Positions 50,283 to 58,495 of a DNA stretch of 64,000 nt are shown here, piece after piece. The stretch comes from Streptococcus pseudopneumoniae (GTDB lineage Bacteria > Bacillota > Bacilli > Lactobacillales > Streptococcaceae): positions 124,001-188,000 of the forward strand of contig NZ_JUQX01000018.1 in assembly GCF_001074565.1 (NCBI RefSeq), written 5' to 3'. Position 1 is the first letter of the stretch; each line of letters begins with the position of its first letter. The notes under the pieces were generated by a model. It was not told the origin of the DNA. It did not search any database and saw nothing but the letters and a program-made list of their open reading frames with translations. The position numbers and the translations under genes are program-made.

Positions 50283-50368
50283 TCCATTCTGACAATTTAA
50301 AAAAGAGAAGACAAGTTTAGACAATATCATTAAGTTAAGAAATTCAAATACGATTCTGTATTGAATTG

Positions 50369-50409
50369 CACCCCAAAAGTTAGACAGAAAAAATCTAACT
50401 TTTGGGGTG
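50369..50409. repeat. Stem-loop end of an IS3-family element
   Basis: CACCCCAAAAGTTAG (50369-50383) and its exact complement (50395-50409) form a 15-base stem with an 11-base loop. This sequence is the left end found just ahead of orfA in streptococcal IS3-family (IS861/IS150-like) elements. Here orfA is displaced by the IS200-type insertion and resumes at 51142. Confidence 0.7.
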
Positions 50410-50415
50410 TTTTAT

Positions 50416-51137
50416 TATGCGACTATTAGTCCGTCTCGCTCCGCTAGGTGCGCGTCGAAGGTTATACCAAAAAAACTCCAAACGCAATACAATAAGGGTG
50501 TTCAAGCCAATTGTAAAGCGAAAGGAGAAAAATATGGCACAAAAGGCTCATAGTTTATCGCACACAAAGTGGCACTGTAAGTATCACATTGTGTTCACCC
50601 CTAAGTATAGACGAAAAGTCATCTATAATCAATATCGGAGTAGTTTAGGCGAAATATTTCATCGCTTGTGTAGTTATAAAGGTATTGAAATTATCGAAGG
50701 CCATTTAATGCTAGATCATGTTCACATGTTGGTAAGCATTCCACCTAGAATTAGCGTTGCAAGTTTCATGGGATATTTAAAAGGTAAGAGTTCACTCATG
50801 ATGTTTGACAAACACGCCAACCTCAAGTATAAGTTTGGGAATTGGCATTTCTGGGCGGAAGGTTATTATGTAAGTACGGTGGGACTCAATGAAGCCACAA
50901 TTAAGAAATATATTCAAGATCAGGAAAAGCATGATATAGCACTAGATAAATTGAGTGTAAAAGAATATGAGAATCCCTTTAGGGATAGTGGTAAGTAATA
51001 CAAAAGCCTCTTTGAGAGGTAAGTGACGAGTCAAGAGCAGTAAGGCTTGAACAAAGTGAAAGCCAGCATCTTTAGGCGCTGGCTGGTAATTTGGGCTTAT
51101 AGCCCCGGTACAAACCACCCGTTAGACGGGTGGTTAT
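50416..51137 (+). mobile_element. IS200/IS605-type insertion sequence
   Basis: A compact element of about 720 bases carries one Y1 transposase gene and stem-loops rather than inverted-repeat ends. AGCCAGC/GCTGGCT occurs at about 51061-51084 and ACCACCCGT/ACGGGTGGT near the right end at about 51113-51133. It sits exactly between the IS3 left end and the orfA start codon. TTATG occurs at both junctions, so the borders cannot be set to the base. Single-strand transposition without target duplication is the known mode of this family. Confidence 0.75.
50534..50998 (+). CDS. tnpA: IS200-type Y1 transposase TnpA
   Basis: This 154-residue HUH transposase has the HUH motif in LDHVHMLVSIPP near residue 60, and the catalytic tyrosine is probably within EGYYVSTVGL or KKYIQDQE near residues 118-135. 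The ATG at 50534 follows AAAGGAG and gives the family start MAQKAHSLSHTKWHCKYH; a longer in-frame form reaching 50402 would include the left end of the element. Length and motifs are intact, so the element may still be active. No tnpB accompanies it. Confidence 0.92.
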   Translation: MAQKAHSLSHTKWHCKYHIVFTPKYRRKVIYNQYRSSLGEIFHRLCSYKGIEIIEGHLMLDHVHMLVSIPPRISVASFMGYLKGKSSLMMFDKHANLKYKFGNWHFWAEGYYVSTVGLNEATIKKYIQDQEKHDIALDKLSVKEYENPFRDSGK

Positions 51138-51141
51138 GATT

Positions 51142-51415
51142 ATGAAATTAACTTATAAAGATAAGGTTCAGATCTATGAACTTAGAAAGCAAGGTCAAAG
51201 CTTCAAACAGCTTTCAAAAAGATTTGGAGTGGATGCTTCTGGTCTAAAGTACATGGTGAAATTAATTGACCGTTATGGAATAGAAATCGTTAAAAAAGGG
51301 GAAAAATCGTCACTATTCCCCTGAATTAAAACAAGAAATGGTTGAGAAAGTTCTGCTTGAAGATCTTTCACGAAAAAGAGTATCTTTAGATTATGCTCTA
51401 CCCAAAATCGGTAAA
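51142..51415 (+). pseudogene. IS3-family orfA fragment, frameshifted
   Basis: It begins MKLTYKDKVQIYELRKQG and encodes the helix-turn-helix LSKRFGVDASGLKYMVKLI of IS3-family (IS861/IS150-like) OrfA. After KKGEK (about 51300) the frame shifts by one base: the other frame continues HYSPELKQEMVEKVLLEDLS and RVSLDYALPKIG. It then breaks off; no orfB is present. It is a dead remnant, probably broken before or when the IS200 element landed in front of it. Confidence 0.82.
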
Positions 51416-51440
51416 ATTGTTTACGCCATATGATTGTAAC

Positions 51441-51473
51441 ACCTTATCAAAAAAATCACTAGGTAAGGTGTTG
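51441..51473. repeat. Inverted repeat downstream of IS3 remnant
   Basis: AACACCTTA and TAAGGTGTT arms enclose about 15 bases. There is no proper T run, so terminator function is doubtful. From here to about 51640 the DNA is AT-rich and holds no gene that I can support. Confidence 0.35.
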
Positions 51474-51644
51474 GTTTTGTATAGAATTTTTACACTAAAC
51501 TTTAATTCAAAAAAGACAATTTCCTTAGTTTGACTATGAAACTCAAACTATTTTTTATCAAATACCTTGATATGTGGGTGGTTGATTTCATCTATAGAGT
51601 AACATAAATCTCAAAAAATAGGGTGAAAAAAACTTTATTTGTGA

Positions 51645-51697
51645 TGCAAAAAATAGAAGATAGGATAGAGGATCACTTTGATAACCTCAATCCTATC
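51645..51697 (-). terminator. Terminator of the dead surface-protein gene
   Basis: GATAGGATAGAGG (51659-51671) and CCTCAATCCTATC (51685-51697) pair with one mismatch. On the minus strand they are followed by TTCTATTTTTT. It lies about 70 bases past the pseudogene stop. Confidence 0.65.
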
Positions 51698-51764
51698 TCC
51701 TATTCAAATGGTTAGTTCACTAACTTATGACATTGAATCTACAGTATGCTCTTTTTAAAAGTTA

Positions 51765-52150
51765 TTAGTCATATTTACGTTTAAGACCGATTACTCCTAG
51801 AGCATAAGTAATACCCGCCATAATCACACCTAACACATTTACTTCAGCACTAGTATTTGATCATACTTTCTTAGTTGAAGTAGGAGTGTTTGGAATTTCT
51901 TAAGCAGTTGCTTTTTGGTATTCTGCTTTAATGTCAGCAACTGGTTCTTCATTGGTTTTTTTACTTTTGCAATTTCTTGATTATTTCCTTCTTTTCAGCT
52001 ATTTTCTTATCAAGTGTTTCTACTTGTTTAACTTCATCTGCATAAGTTGTTCCATAGTTCATTGCTAATGTTACTGCGACCATACCAAGAATGTTCCCAC
52101 AAATTCCATGTTGTTTGAATTTACGGATTGACCCATAAGTGGTTACGAGG
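51765..52150 (-). pseudogene. Degraded small YSIRK/LPXTG surface-protein gene
   Basis: Reading leftwards, a YGSIRKFKQHG signal motif leads into a hydrophobic stretch NILGMVAVTLAMNYGTTYAD, then the charged helix VKQVETLDKKIAEKKEIIKK, and a stop. In the next frame TNEEPVADIKAEYQKATA, a stop, EIPNTPTSTKKV and another stop follow. Last comes a membrane anchor VNVLGVIMAGITYALGVIGL with KRKYD. One frameshift and two in-frame stops kill it, the sortase motif is damaged, and the start codon is missing at the junction with the PAP2 gene. Originally it was a short wall-anchored protein of about 120 residues. Confidence 0.78.
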
Positions 52151-52172
52151 CCAAGCCCACTTGCTTTGCTTC

Positions 52173-52676
52173 TTACAAAATAAAGAAAAGAATTCCCCAG
52201 AGAAGACCACAGGCGTAGCCAACTAGAATATCCTTAGGATAATGAACGCCACCTAAAACCCGCACAAGACCGAGAAAGGCTGATAAAGTCAATAGAACCA
52301 ATCCTACAGGCAGATTTGCATGTAAACAAGCCATGGAAATGATGGTTGCTGAAAAGACATGGCGGCTGGGCATTGAATTCCCAGAACTGTCCTTGTCTAG
52401 TAGCGGAACAATTCTCCAAGTCTCATAAGGTCGCGGTTGATTGATCCACTTACGAAGGAGCGTCAACAGGACAAAGCCAAAAGCTGGCACCAAGATATAA
52501 GCATATAGGTCTTTCCCGATTCCTTTACGGACAAAGCTTATTCCCAACAGGGTCAAGTAAGCTAAGGGCATCAGGACTGTCATCATGCGATTAAAGATTC
52601 GCATCAGTTGCAAAAGTTGTGGATGTCGAAGGAGGCTTGATTTCCTCTTATCGTACCACTCTTGATAATTTTTCAT
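52173..52676 (-). CDS. PAP2-family membrane phosphatase
   Basis: This 167-residue protein has about five hydrophobic spans. The three phosphatase signatures are complete: RKWINQPRP near residue 70, NSMPSRH near residue 100 and VRVLGGVHYPKD near residue 136. Such enzymes remove phosphate from lipid phosphates, for example undecaprenyl diphosphate or phosphatidate. The ATG at 52676 is preferred; a longer frame to 52736 has no ribosome site. Its 3' third is repeated in diverged form at 47358-47534, so it forms the right border of the island. Confidence 0.88.
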   Translation of the reverse strand: MKNYQEWYDKRKSSLLRHPQLLQLMRIFNRMMTVLMPLAYLTLLGISFVRKGIGKDLYAYILVPAFGFVLLTLLRKWINQPRPYETWRIVPLLDKDSSGNSMPSRHVFSATIISMACLHANLPVGLVLLTLSAFLGLVRVLGGVHYPKDILVGYACGLLWGILFFIL

Positions 52677-52756
52677 ATATTTCTCGTTGTTTCTAGATTT
52701 TACACAAGAAGCCTGACAGAATGAGCTTGCTAGCATCTCCTACTCTAGTATAGTGC

Positions 52757-52783
52757 AGAAAAAGAAGGCCGTCAAGCCTTCTG
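52757..52783 (-). terminator. Terminator of MarR-ABC-ABC operon
   Basis: On the minus strand AGAAGGC and GCCTTCT arms enclose TTGACG and are followed by TTTTTC. Confidence 0.8.
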
Positions 52784-52787
52784 AGGT

Positions 52788-54548
52788 TTATTCTTCTGCA
52801 TCATCTTCTGTAAATTGACTATTATAGAGATCCGCGTAGAAGCCAGCTTGGGCCATCAGATCATCATGATTCCCTTGCTCGATGATATTGCCATCTTTCA
52901 TGACCAAGATCAAGTCTGCATTTCGGATGGTTGACAAGCGGTGGGCAATAACAAAGGAAGTTCTCCCTTCCATCAAACGGTCCATGGCTTTTTGGATCAA
53001 TTCCTCTGTCCGTGTATCAACAGAAGAAGTCGCCTCATCCAAAATCAAGAGTGGCGCGTCCTTGAGCAAGGCACGAGCAATGGTCAAGAGCTGTTTCTGT
53101 CCAACAGACAAGGTCACTGTATCATCCAAAACAGTATCGTAACCATCTGGCAAGGTCATGATAAAGTGGTGGATTCCCACAGCCTTGCTGGCTTCCATCA
53201 TTCGTTCATCACTGATGCCCGTTTGATTATAGATGAGATTTTCTCGAATGGTTCCTTCAAAGAGCCAGGTGTCCTGCAAGACCATTGAAAAGGCATCATG
53301 CACTTCTGAACGCGTCATGTTCTTAGTATCCACACCATCAATGCGAATACTTCCCTTATCAATCTCATAGAATTTCATCAAAAGATTGACAATGGTTGTC
53401 TTACCAGTCCCAGTCGGCCCAACAATGGCAACCTTTTGACCAGCATGAGCTGTCGCAGAGAAGTCATGGATGATGGTGCGCTCTGGTGTATAGCCAAATG
53501 ACACCTGTTCAAAGACTACTTCACCCTTCATCTTGGTCAATTGTCTTTCCTTATGAGATTCATCTTCCATTTCCTCTTCATCTAGAAACTCGAAGACACG
53601 TCCCATGGCTGCGCTAGCCTGTTGAAGACTGGTAATTCCTTGGGCAATTTGAGAAAGGGGCTGAGAAAAGATACGCACGTAAGCCATAAAGGCAACGATA
53701 ATCCCGATACTGATGTGCCCATTCAATGCCAAGGCTGCACCAACGATAATCACCAAGACGTAGCTAAAGTTTCCTATGAATATCATGATTGGCATCATAA
53801 TTCCTGAAATAAACTGAGATTTCCAAATACTGTCATATAGGCGATGATTTAATTTCGCAAATTCTTCTTTAGTGCTCTCGATAGCATTGTAACTGGTCAC
53901 CACATTATGGCCAGAGTACATTTCTTCCACATAGCCATTGACGGCTGCCAAATCCTGTTGCTGACTCTTAAAAAAGCCCTGTGACTTGCCCATAAAGACG
54001 GACACGAAAACGAAACCGATAAAAGTTGAAACAACGGTTACCAGTGCCAAAATCCAGTTCATGCCAAACATGGTAATCAAAACTGCAATCAGCAAGAAGC
54101 TAGCTGAGATAACTGTCCCTAGACTTTGATTGAGTGACTGAGCCGCCGTATCGACGTCATTGGTGACACGAGAAAGAGTGTCCCCTTGAGAATGACGGTC
54201 AAAATAGCCTAGAGGCAAGCGATTGATTTTTTCAGCGATAGCCTTCCGCAAACGTTGTGAAAAATGTTGGATACTAGTTGAAAAAATGTAGGCCTGTGTA
54301 TAGTTAAGGATAATACCAAGCACATAAAGGATAACCAAAAAGCTAGCAATACTTGATACAGCCTCCAGGTCAATCCCCGTCATCAAGCCATCTGAGATTA
54401 AGTTGGTGATTTCTTTTATCTTGGTCGGTCCATACACCGTGATGATACTAGAACACACAGCTCCGACAACAGCTACTAGTAGGGGAAGTTGGAGACCTGC
54501 TAGAAAAGGTCTACACTGTTTCCATAAGGACATTTTCTTATTTTCCAT
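52788..54548 (-). CDS. Multidrug-type ABC exporter half-transporter (second subunit)
   Basis: This 586-residue protein has six membrane helices to about residue 320, then an ATPase domain with Walker A GPTGTGKTTIVNLL near residue 383, Walker B LLILDEATSSVDTRTE and IAHRLSTIRNAD. The signature reads LSVGQKQ instead of LSGGQ. The ATG at 54548 has AAGGAGG at ideal spacing and overlaps the upstream subunit gene by 11 bases; a longer in-frame start is inside that gene. With its neighbour it should form a heterodimeric exporter for drugs, peptides or lipids. Confidence 0.92.
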   Translation of the reverse strand: MENKKMSLWKQCRPFLAGLQLPLLVAVVGAVCSSIITVYGPTKIKEITNLISDGLMTGIDLEAVSSIASFLVILYVLGIILNYTQAYIFSTSIQHFSQRLRKAIAEKINRLPLGYFDRHSQGDTLSRVTNDVDTAAQSLNQSLGTVISASFLLIAVLITMFGMNWILALVTVVSTFIGFVFVSVFMGKSQGFFKSQQQDLAAVNGYVEEMYSGHNVVTSYNAIESTKEEFAKLNHRLYDSIWKSQFISGIMMPIMIFIGNFSYVLVIIVGAALALNGHISIGIIVAFMAYVRIFSQPLSQIAQGITSLQQASAAMGRVFEFLDEEEMEDESHKERQLTKMKGEVVFEQVSFGYTPERTIIHDFSATAHAGQKVAIVGPTGTGKTTIVNLLMKFYEIDKGSIRIDGVDTKNMTRSEVHDAFSMVLQDTWLFEGTIRENLIYNQTGISDERMMEASKAVGIHHFIMTLPDGYDTVLDDTVTLSVGQKQLLTIARALLKDAPLLILDEATSSVDTRTEELIQKAMDRLMEGRTSFVIAHRLSTIRNADLILVMKDGNIIEQGNHDDLMAQAGFYADLYNSQFTEDDAEE

Positions 54549-56307
54549 GTTCCAATTCCTCCTTCGATAGTTGTGAATAAGCAATTTCTTGGTAAACTTC
54601 GTTGGTTGCAAGGAGTTCCTTGTGGGTGCCTTGTCCCACGACTTTACCTTGATCCAAAACCATGATTAGGTCAGCATCCATGATGGTTGAGATGCGTTGC
54701 GCTACGATGAGCTTGGTCATGGATTGTGTTTTTTCAGCAAGTTCTTGGCGCAAGATCCGGTCTGTCTTGTAGTCCAAGGCTGAGAAGGAATCATCAAAAA
54801 TGAGGATTTCAGGCTTACGAGCCAAGGCGCGTGCAATGGCCAGACGCTGTCTTTGTCCACCTGAAAAGTTGGTCCCTCCTTGGGCCACTTCTGAGTCAAG
54901 ACCTGCTTCCTTATCCTCGATAAAGTTTTTAGACTGGGCCAATTCCAAAGCTTGCCACATGGCAGGTTCACTTAGTGGACTTTCTTGACTCTTACCAAAG
55001 TCTAAGTTTTCCTTAACATCTCCAGAAAAGAGCACAGCTTTTTGAGGGATATAGCCGACTTTATTGCGCAAATCTTCCAAGTCGTAATCTTGAACATTGA
55101 CACCGTCAACTAAGATTTGACCAGCCGAGACATCATAAAAACGAGGTATCAGATTAACAAGTGTCGATTTCCCAGAACCAGTTGAACCGATAAAGGCGAC
55201 CGTTTGCCCTGCTTCGGCTTTGAAAGTAACCTGTTCCACAACTGCTTCTGAGTTTTTAGAGTAGCGGAAGGTTACATCACGGAATTCCACTTGTCCTTGA
55301 ACTGAAGGATCCGCTGTCTGAGCATGACCAGGATTTTCAATAGAAGGATGCAGATCCAATACTTGATTGATACGTCCTGCCGAAACCAAGGTACGAGGAA
55401 GAACGATAAAGAGTGCTCCCATGAGAAGGAAGCCCATCACGACCTGCATAGCATAGGACATGAAGACCACCATATCACTAAAGAGTGGCAAACGTTCTGC
55501 CAAACTTGCGTCGTTGATGATATAGGCACCAATCCAGTAAATGGCTAAACTCAATCCACTTGAAATCGCCATCATAATCGGGTTCATAATCGCCATCAAT
55601 CGATTGACAAAGAGGTTGAGACGCGTCACTTCATCATTGGCTGCTTCAAATTTTTCATCTTGGTAATCTTCCGCATTGTATGCACGAACAACTCGAATCC
55701 CAGTCAAGCTTTCACGAGTGATGCTATTAAGTTTATCTGTCAATTTTTGGATGACAGATTGTTTTGGAAAGGCCAGAGTCATGAGAATAGTGGTCATCAA
55801 GACATTCACAATAACAGCCACAACCACTGCCCAGAGCCAGTATTCCGACTTCCCAAGGATTTTTCCAATAGCCCAGATAGCCATGATTGGTCCACGAGTG
55901 ACCACCTGGAGTCCCATGGTAAAAAGCATCTGAACCTGTGTGATATCATTAGTCGTCCGAGTCAAGAGACTTGGGATTGAAAAACGTTTGATCTCTGTCT
56001 GCGAGAAATCTAGAACACGATGAAAAATATCGCTTCGTAAATGAGTTGTGTAAGACGCTGCAACGCGAGCGGCAAAAAATCCAACAGTAACGGATGACAG
56101 AAAAGCAAGTAGAGACAAGCCTATCATCTTAAGGGCTGGTGACCAAAGTTCACCCAACTGCGTTCCAGACGTTCCCAGTAATTCTGTAATTTGCGAAATA
56201 TAGGTCGGCACCTCTAACTCGAGATAGACCGAGAAACAAGTGAACAGAATCGTAAGGACGATCATTCCCCACTCTTTTCCTGTAATACGTTTAGCGAGTT
56301 TCTTCAT
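54538..56307 (-). CDS. Multidrug-type ABC exporter half-transporter (first subunit)
   Basis: This 589-residue protein has six membrane helices and an ATPase domain with Walker A GSTGSGKSTLVNLI near residue 373, signature FSGGQRQRLAIARA near residue 477, and Walker B LIFDDSFSALDYKTD. An aspartate replaces the usual catalytic glutamate after Walker B, the mark of the degenerate site in heterodimeric exporters. It works with the second subunit, whose catalytic glutamate is intact. It overlaps the marR-type gene by 17 bases. Confidence 0.93.
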   Translation of the reverse strand: MKKLAKRITGKEWGMIVLTILFTCFSVYLELEVPTYISQITELLGTSGTQLGELWSPALKMIGLSLLAFLSSVTVGFFAARVAASYTTHLRSDIFHRVLDFSQTEIKRFSIPSLLTRTTNDITQVQMLFTMGLQVVTRGPIMAIWAIGKILGKSEYWLWAVVVAVIVNVLMTTILMTLAFPKQSVIQKLTDKLNSITRESLTGIRVVRAYNAEDYQDEKFEAANDEVTRLNLFVNRLMAIMNPIMMAISSGLSLAIYWIGAYIINDASLAERLPLFSDMVVFMSYAMQVVMGFLLMGALFIVLPRTLVSAGRINQVLDLHPSIENPGHAQTADPSVQGQVEFRDVTFRYSKNSEAVVEQVTFKAEAGQTVAFIGSTGSGKSTLVNLIPRFYDVSAGQILVDGVNVQDYDLEDLRNKVGYIPQKAVLFSGDVKENLDFGKSQESPLSEPAMWQALELAQSKNFIEDKEAGLDSEVAQGGTNFSGGQRQRLAIARALARKPEILIFDDSFSALDYKTDRILRQELAEKTQSMTKLIVAQRISTIMDADLIMVLDQGKVVGQGTHKELLATNEVYQEIAYSQLSKEELEHGK

Positions 56308-56752
56308 TCTCTCCTCCTATCTTCTCAACATTTTCTTGCAACTGACTGAGGACCTTTTCAAAGATTGCCAAGTCGGACTTTGAAACACCCTCTAGCAGAC
56401 TCTGATCAATCCGATCAAAAAAAGCCTTAACTTCTTGCATCTGCGAACGCGATTTATCCGTCAATCGAACGTACTTGGCTCTCTTGTCATTTGGACTCAC
56501 TTCCAATTCCACCAAACCATTTTGCACCATACGCTTCACTAGATTACTGGCGACTGACTTGGTGATATTGAGTTCCTGCTCAATATCCTTGATTAACACC
56601 GCCTGTTCAGACTCCTCACGATAGTCTAAAAATCGTAGGACCTGCCCTTGCGGTCCGCCCATAAATTCAATGCCACAGCGTTTAGCTTCCTGTTGCACCA
56701 TAAGGTGAACCTGATGACCAAAACGTTTAAAAGCTAACATCGGCTTGTCCAT
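56291..56752 (-). CDS. MarR-family regulator of the ABC exporter
   Basis: This 153-residue winged-helix regulator has the recognition region LIKDIEQELNITKSVASNLVKRMVQNGLVELEVSPNDKRAKYVRLT, with the conserved D-R wing tip, near residues 53-98. It is first in the operon with the two ABC subunits, so it likely represses the exporter until a ligand or drug binds. Three GAGAACTA-type dyads around its promoter are likely binding sites. Confidence 0.93.
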   Translation of the reverse strand: MDKPMLAFKRFGHQVHLMVQQEAKRCGIEFMGGPQGQVLRFLDYREESEQAVLIKDIEQELNITKSVASNLVKRMVQNGLVELEVSPNDKRAKYVRLTDKSRSQMQEVKAFFDRIDQSLLEGVSKSDLAIFEKVLSQLQENVEKIGGENEETR

Positions 56753-56778
56753 GATTGCTCCTTTCTCACTATTAAATA

Positions 56779-56867
56779 TAGTTCTCTGGAGAACTAATTA
56801 AGTTTCCATGAGAACTATTTTATCACTTTCAGAAGAGATGTCAAGAAAAAAGTTCCCTAGAGAACTA
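56779..56867 (-). promoter_or_regulatory. marR-ABC promoter with three operator dyads
   Basis: On the minus strand TTGACA (56844-56839) and TAAAAT (56822-56817) are 16 bases apart. A perfect palindrome TAGTTCTC-TG-GAGAACTA lies at 56779-56796 downstream of the start site, an imperfect copy at 56799-56817 over the -10, and a third at 56850-56867 (AAGTTCCC-TA-GAGAACTA) just upstream of the -35. All three share the GAGAACTA half-site. Confidence 0.75.
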
Positions 56868-56879
56868 TTTTAGTCTGAA

Positions 56880-56908
56880 TTGACATTGGAGAATATTTTC
56901 TCTATAAT
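56880..56908 (+). promoter_or_regulatory. Consensus promoter of small membrane-protein gene
   Basis: TTGACA (56880-56885) and TATAAT (56903-56908) are 17 bases apart, a perfect consensus. The dyad at 56850-56867 ends 12 bases upstream of it. Confidence 0.8.
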
Positions 56909-56966
56909 AAGCACTAGCTACCGTGGATAGGAATCCATTCACTTGACGAAGGGAGAAAACGTTCAA

Positions 56967-57635
56967 ATGAAACCAGAAGAACAAAAAGTTTTAGGGATTT
57001 TAGCAACCATTTTTGGAGCCATCGCACTTTTAGGATCTTGGATCCCGTTTATTAACTATCTATCGTTTTTCATCGCTATTGTCGCTTTGATCTTAGGTAT
57101 TATCGGACTTATTGCCAATCTCAAAAAACGGAAAACAATGGCCATTATCGGAACATCCTTGTCAATTGCTTCTATTATACTCTTCCTTACGACCCAGATG
57201 TTGTATGCTAATGTCTACAAAGAGTTTGTCAGAGAGTTTAACCGTTCCTATAGAGAAGCCAGTTCCTCAATGGAACGCGACTTGACAGATGATACCATTG
57301 ATTCACTCCCTGAAGAGGAGGAAGAAGACGATACCTTTACTTGGACCCAAGAACAGTTCGACGCTTTAATCGAAGGTGACCTTGATAACAAAGGAAAAGG
57401 TGGTACCAATTACAAGGATATTATCAAAAAACACGGACTGCCAGACTCCGAGTTTGATTCCACTATTGGGGGATACGATACTAGAAAAGTCACCTATATC
57501 TCTATTGGTGACAATATCAAGACTGTTACCTTAACTTTTGCAAAACAGGACAATGGTCAACTCTTACTAGTTCATAAAATAGCTGTAGGCCTAGGAGAAA
57601 GCCAGCAGCAAAGAGATTCTGGAACCAGAATCTAA
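56967..57635 (+). CDS. DUF4190-like membrane protein with C-terminal domain
   Basis: This 222-residue protein begins MKPEEQKVLGILATIFGAIAL and has three hydrophobic helices within the first 85 residues, like DUF4190 proteins. An acidic linker (LPEEEEEDDTFTWTQEQFDALI) leads to a small C-terminal domain (YKDIIKKHGLPDSEF, VTLTFAKQDNGQLLLVHK) like the repeat found in streptococcal lipoproteins. The function is unknown. The ATG at 56967 follows AAGGGAG; a TTG 24 bases upstream is less likely. It is divergent from the marR operon and close to its operators. Confidence 0.82.
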   Translation: MKPEEQKVLGILATIFGAIALLGSWIPFINYLSFFIAIVALILGIIGLIANLKKRKTMAIIGTSLSIASIILFLTTQMLYANVYKEFVREFNRSYREASSSMERDLTDDTIDSLPEEEEEDDTFTWTQEQFDALIEGDLDNKGKGGTNYKDIIKKHGLPDSEFDSTIGGYDTRKVTYISIGDNIKTVTLTFAKQDNGQLLLVHKIAVGLGESQQQRDSGTRI

Positions 57636-57644
57636 TCTCAAATA

Positions 57645-57681
57645 TAAAAAGCGAACAGCTAGCAAGTCTGTTCGCTTTTTT
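57645..57681. terminator. Bidirectional terminator
   Basis: AAAAGCGAACAG and CTGTTCGCTTTT arms enclose nine bases, with T runs in both directions. It serves the DUF4190-like gene and the convergent yebC. Confidence 0.85.
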
Positions 57682-57682
57682 A

Positions 57683-58399
57683 TTAGAATCCATCTACATT
57701 TGTGTAGATCTTTTGGACGTCCTCATCATCTTCAAGGACGCTGTAAAGTTTCTCAAATGTTTCCAAATCTTCACCTGACAACTCAACTTCTGACTGAGGA
57801 ATCATTTCCAATTCAGTAACTTGAAATTCTTCGATGCCAGACTCACGAAGGGCAATGATAGCCTTATGAAGGTCTGTTGGAGCTGTGTAAACAGTGATTG
57901 TTCCTTCTTCCGTTTCTACATCATCCACATCAATATCTGCTTCAAGCAAGAGTTCAAAGATAGCATCCGCATCATCACCAGCAAATACGATCACACCCTT
58001 GTTGTCAAAGAGGTAAGAAACCGAACCTGAAGCTCCCATGTTCCCGCCATTTTTACCAAAAGCAGCACGAACGTTCGCAGCTGTACGGTTGACGTTTGAA
58101 GTCAAGGTATCCACAATCAGCATAGAACCATTTGGTCCAAATCCTTCGTAACGTCCTTCTGTAAAGGTTTCATCTGTGTTCCCTTTTGCCTTATCGATAG
58201 CCTTATCAATAACGTGTTTTGGCACTTGCGCTTGTTTAGCACGATCGATAACGAATTTCAAAGCAGTGTTTGATTCTGGATCTGGTTCCCCTTTTTTAGC
58301 TGCTACATAGATTTCTACACCAAATTTTGCATATACTTTAGAGTTAGCTCCATCTTTAGCCGTTTTCTTGGCTACGATATTGGCCCATTTACGTCCCAT
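57683..58399 (-). CDS. yebC: YebC/PmpR-family protein
   Basis: This 238-residue protein begins [37 protein letters not shown] and has the family blocks [50 protein letters not shown] and [13 protein letters not shown]. Members act as transcription regulators or, as more recently shown, relieve ribosome stalling. It is a single gene. Confidence 0.95.
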   Translation of the reverse strand: MGRKWANIVAKKTAKDGANSKVYAKFGVEIYVAAKKGEPDPESNTALKFVIDRAKQAQVPKHVIDKAIDKAKGNTDETFTEGRYEGFGPNGSMLIVDTLTSNVNRTAANVRAAFGKNGGNMGASGSVSYLFDNKGVIVFAGDDADAIFELLLEADIDVDDVETEEGTITVYTAPTDLHKAIIALRESGIEEFQVTELEMIPQSEVELSGEDLETFEKLYSVLEDDEDVQKIYTNVDGF

Positions 58400-58495
58400 T
58401 AGGAATCTCCTTTTTTCACATTTTAATCTTTCTTATTATAACACAAGTCTAGCTGATTTTCACTAGAGGAGATGGATTTTCTTTTGCAAAGCAAG

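Noticed and set aside
51441-51473. Terminator for the IS3 remnant
   Set aside because: Stem is good but no T run follows on the plus strand; kept only as an inverted repeat.
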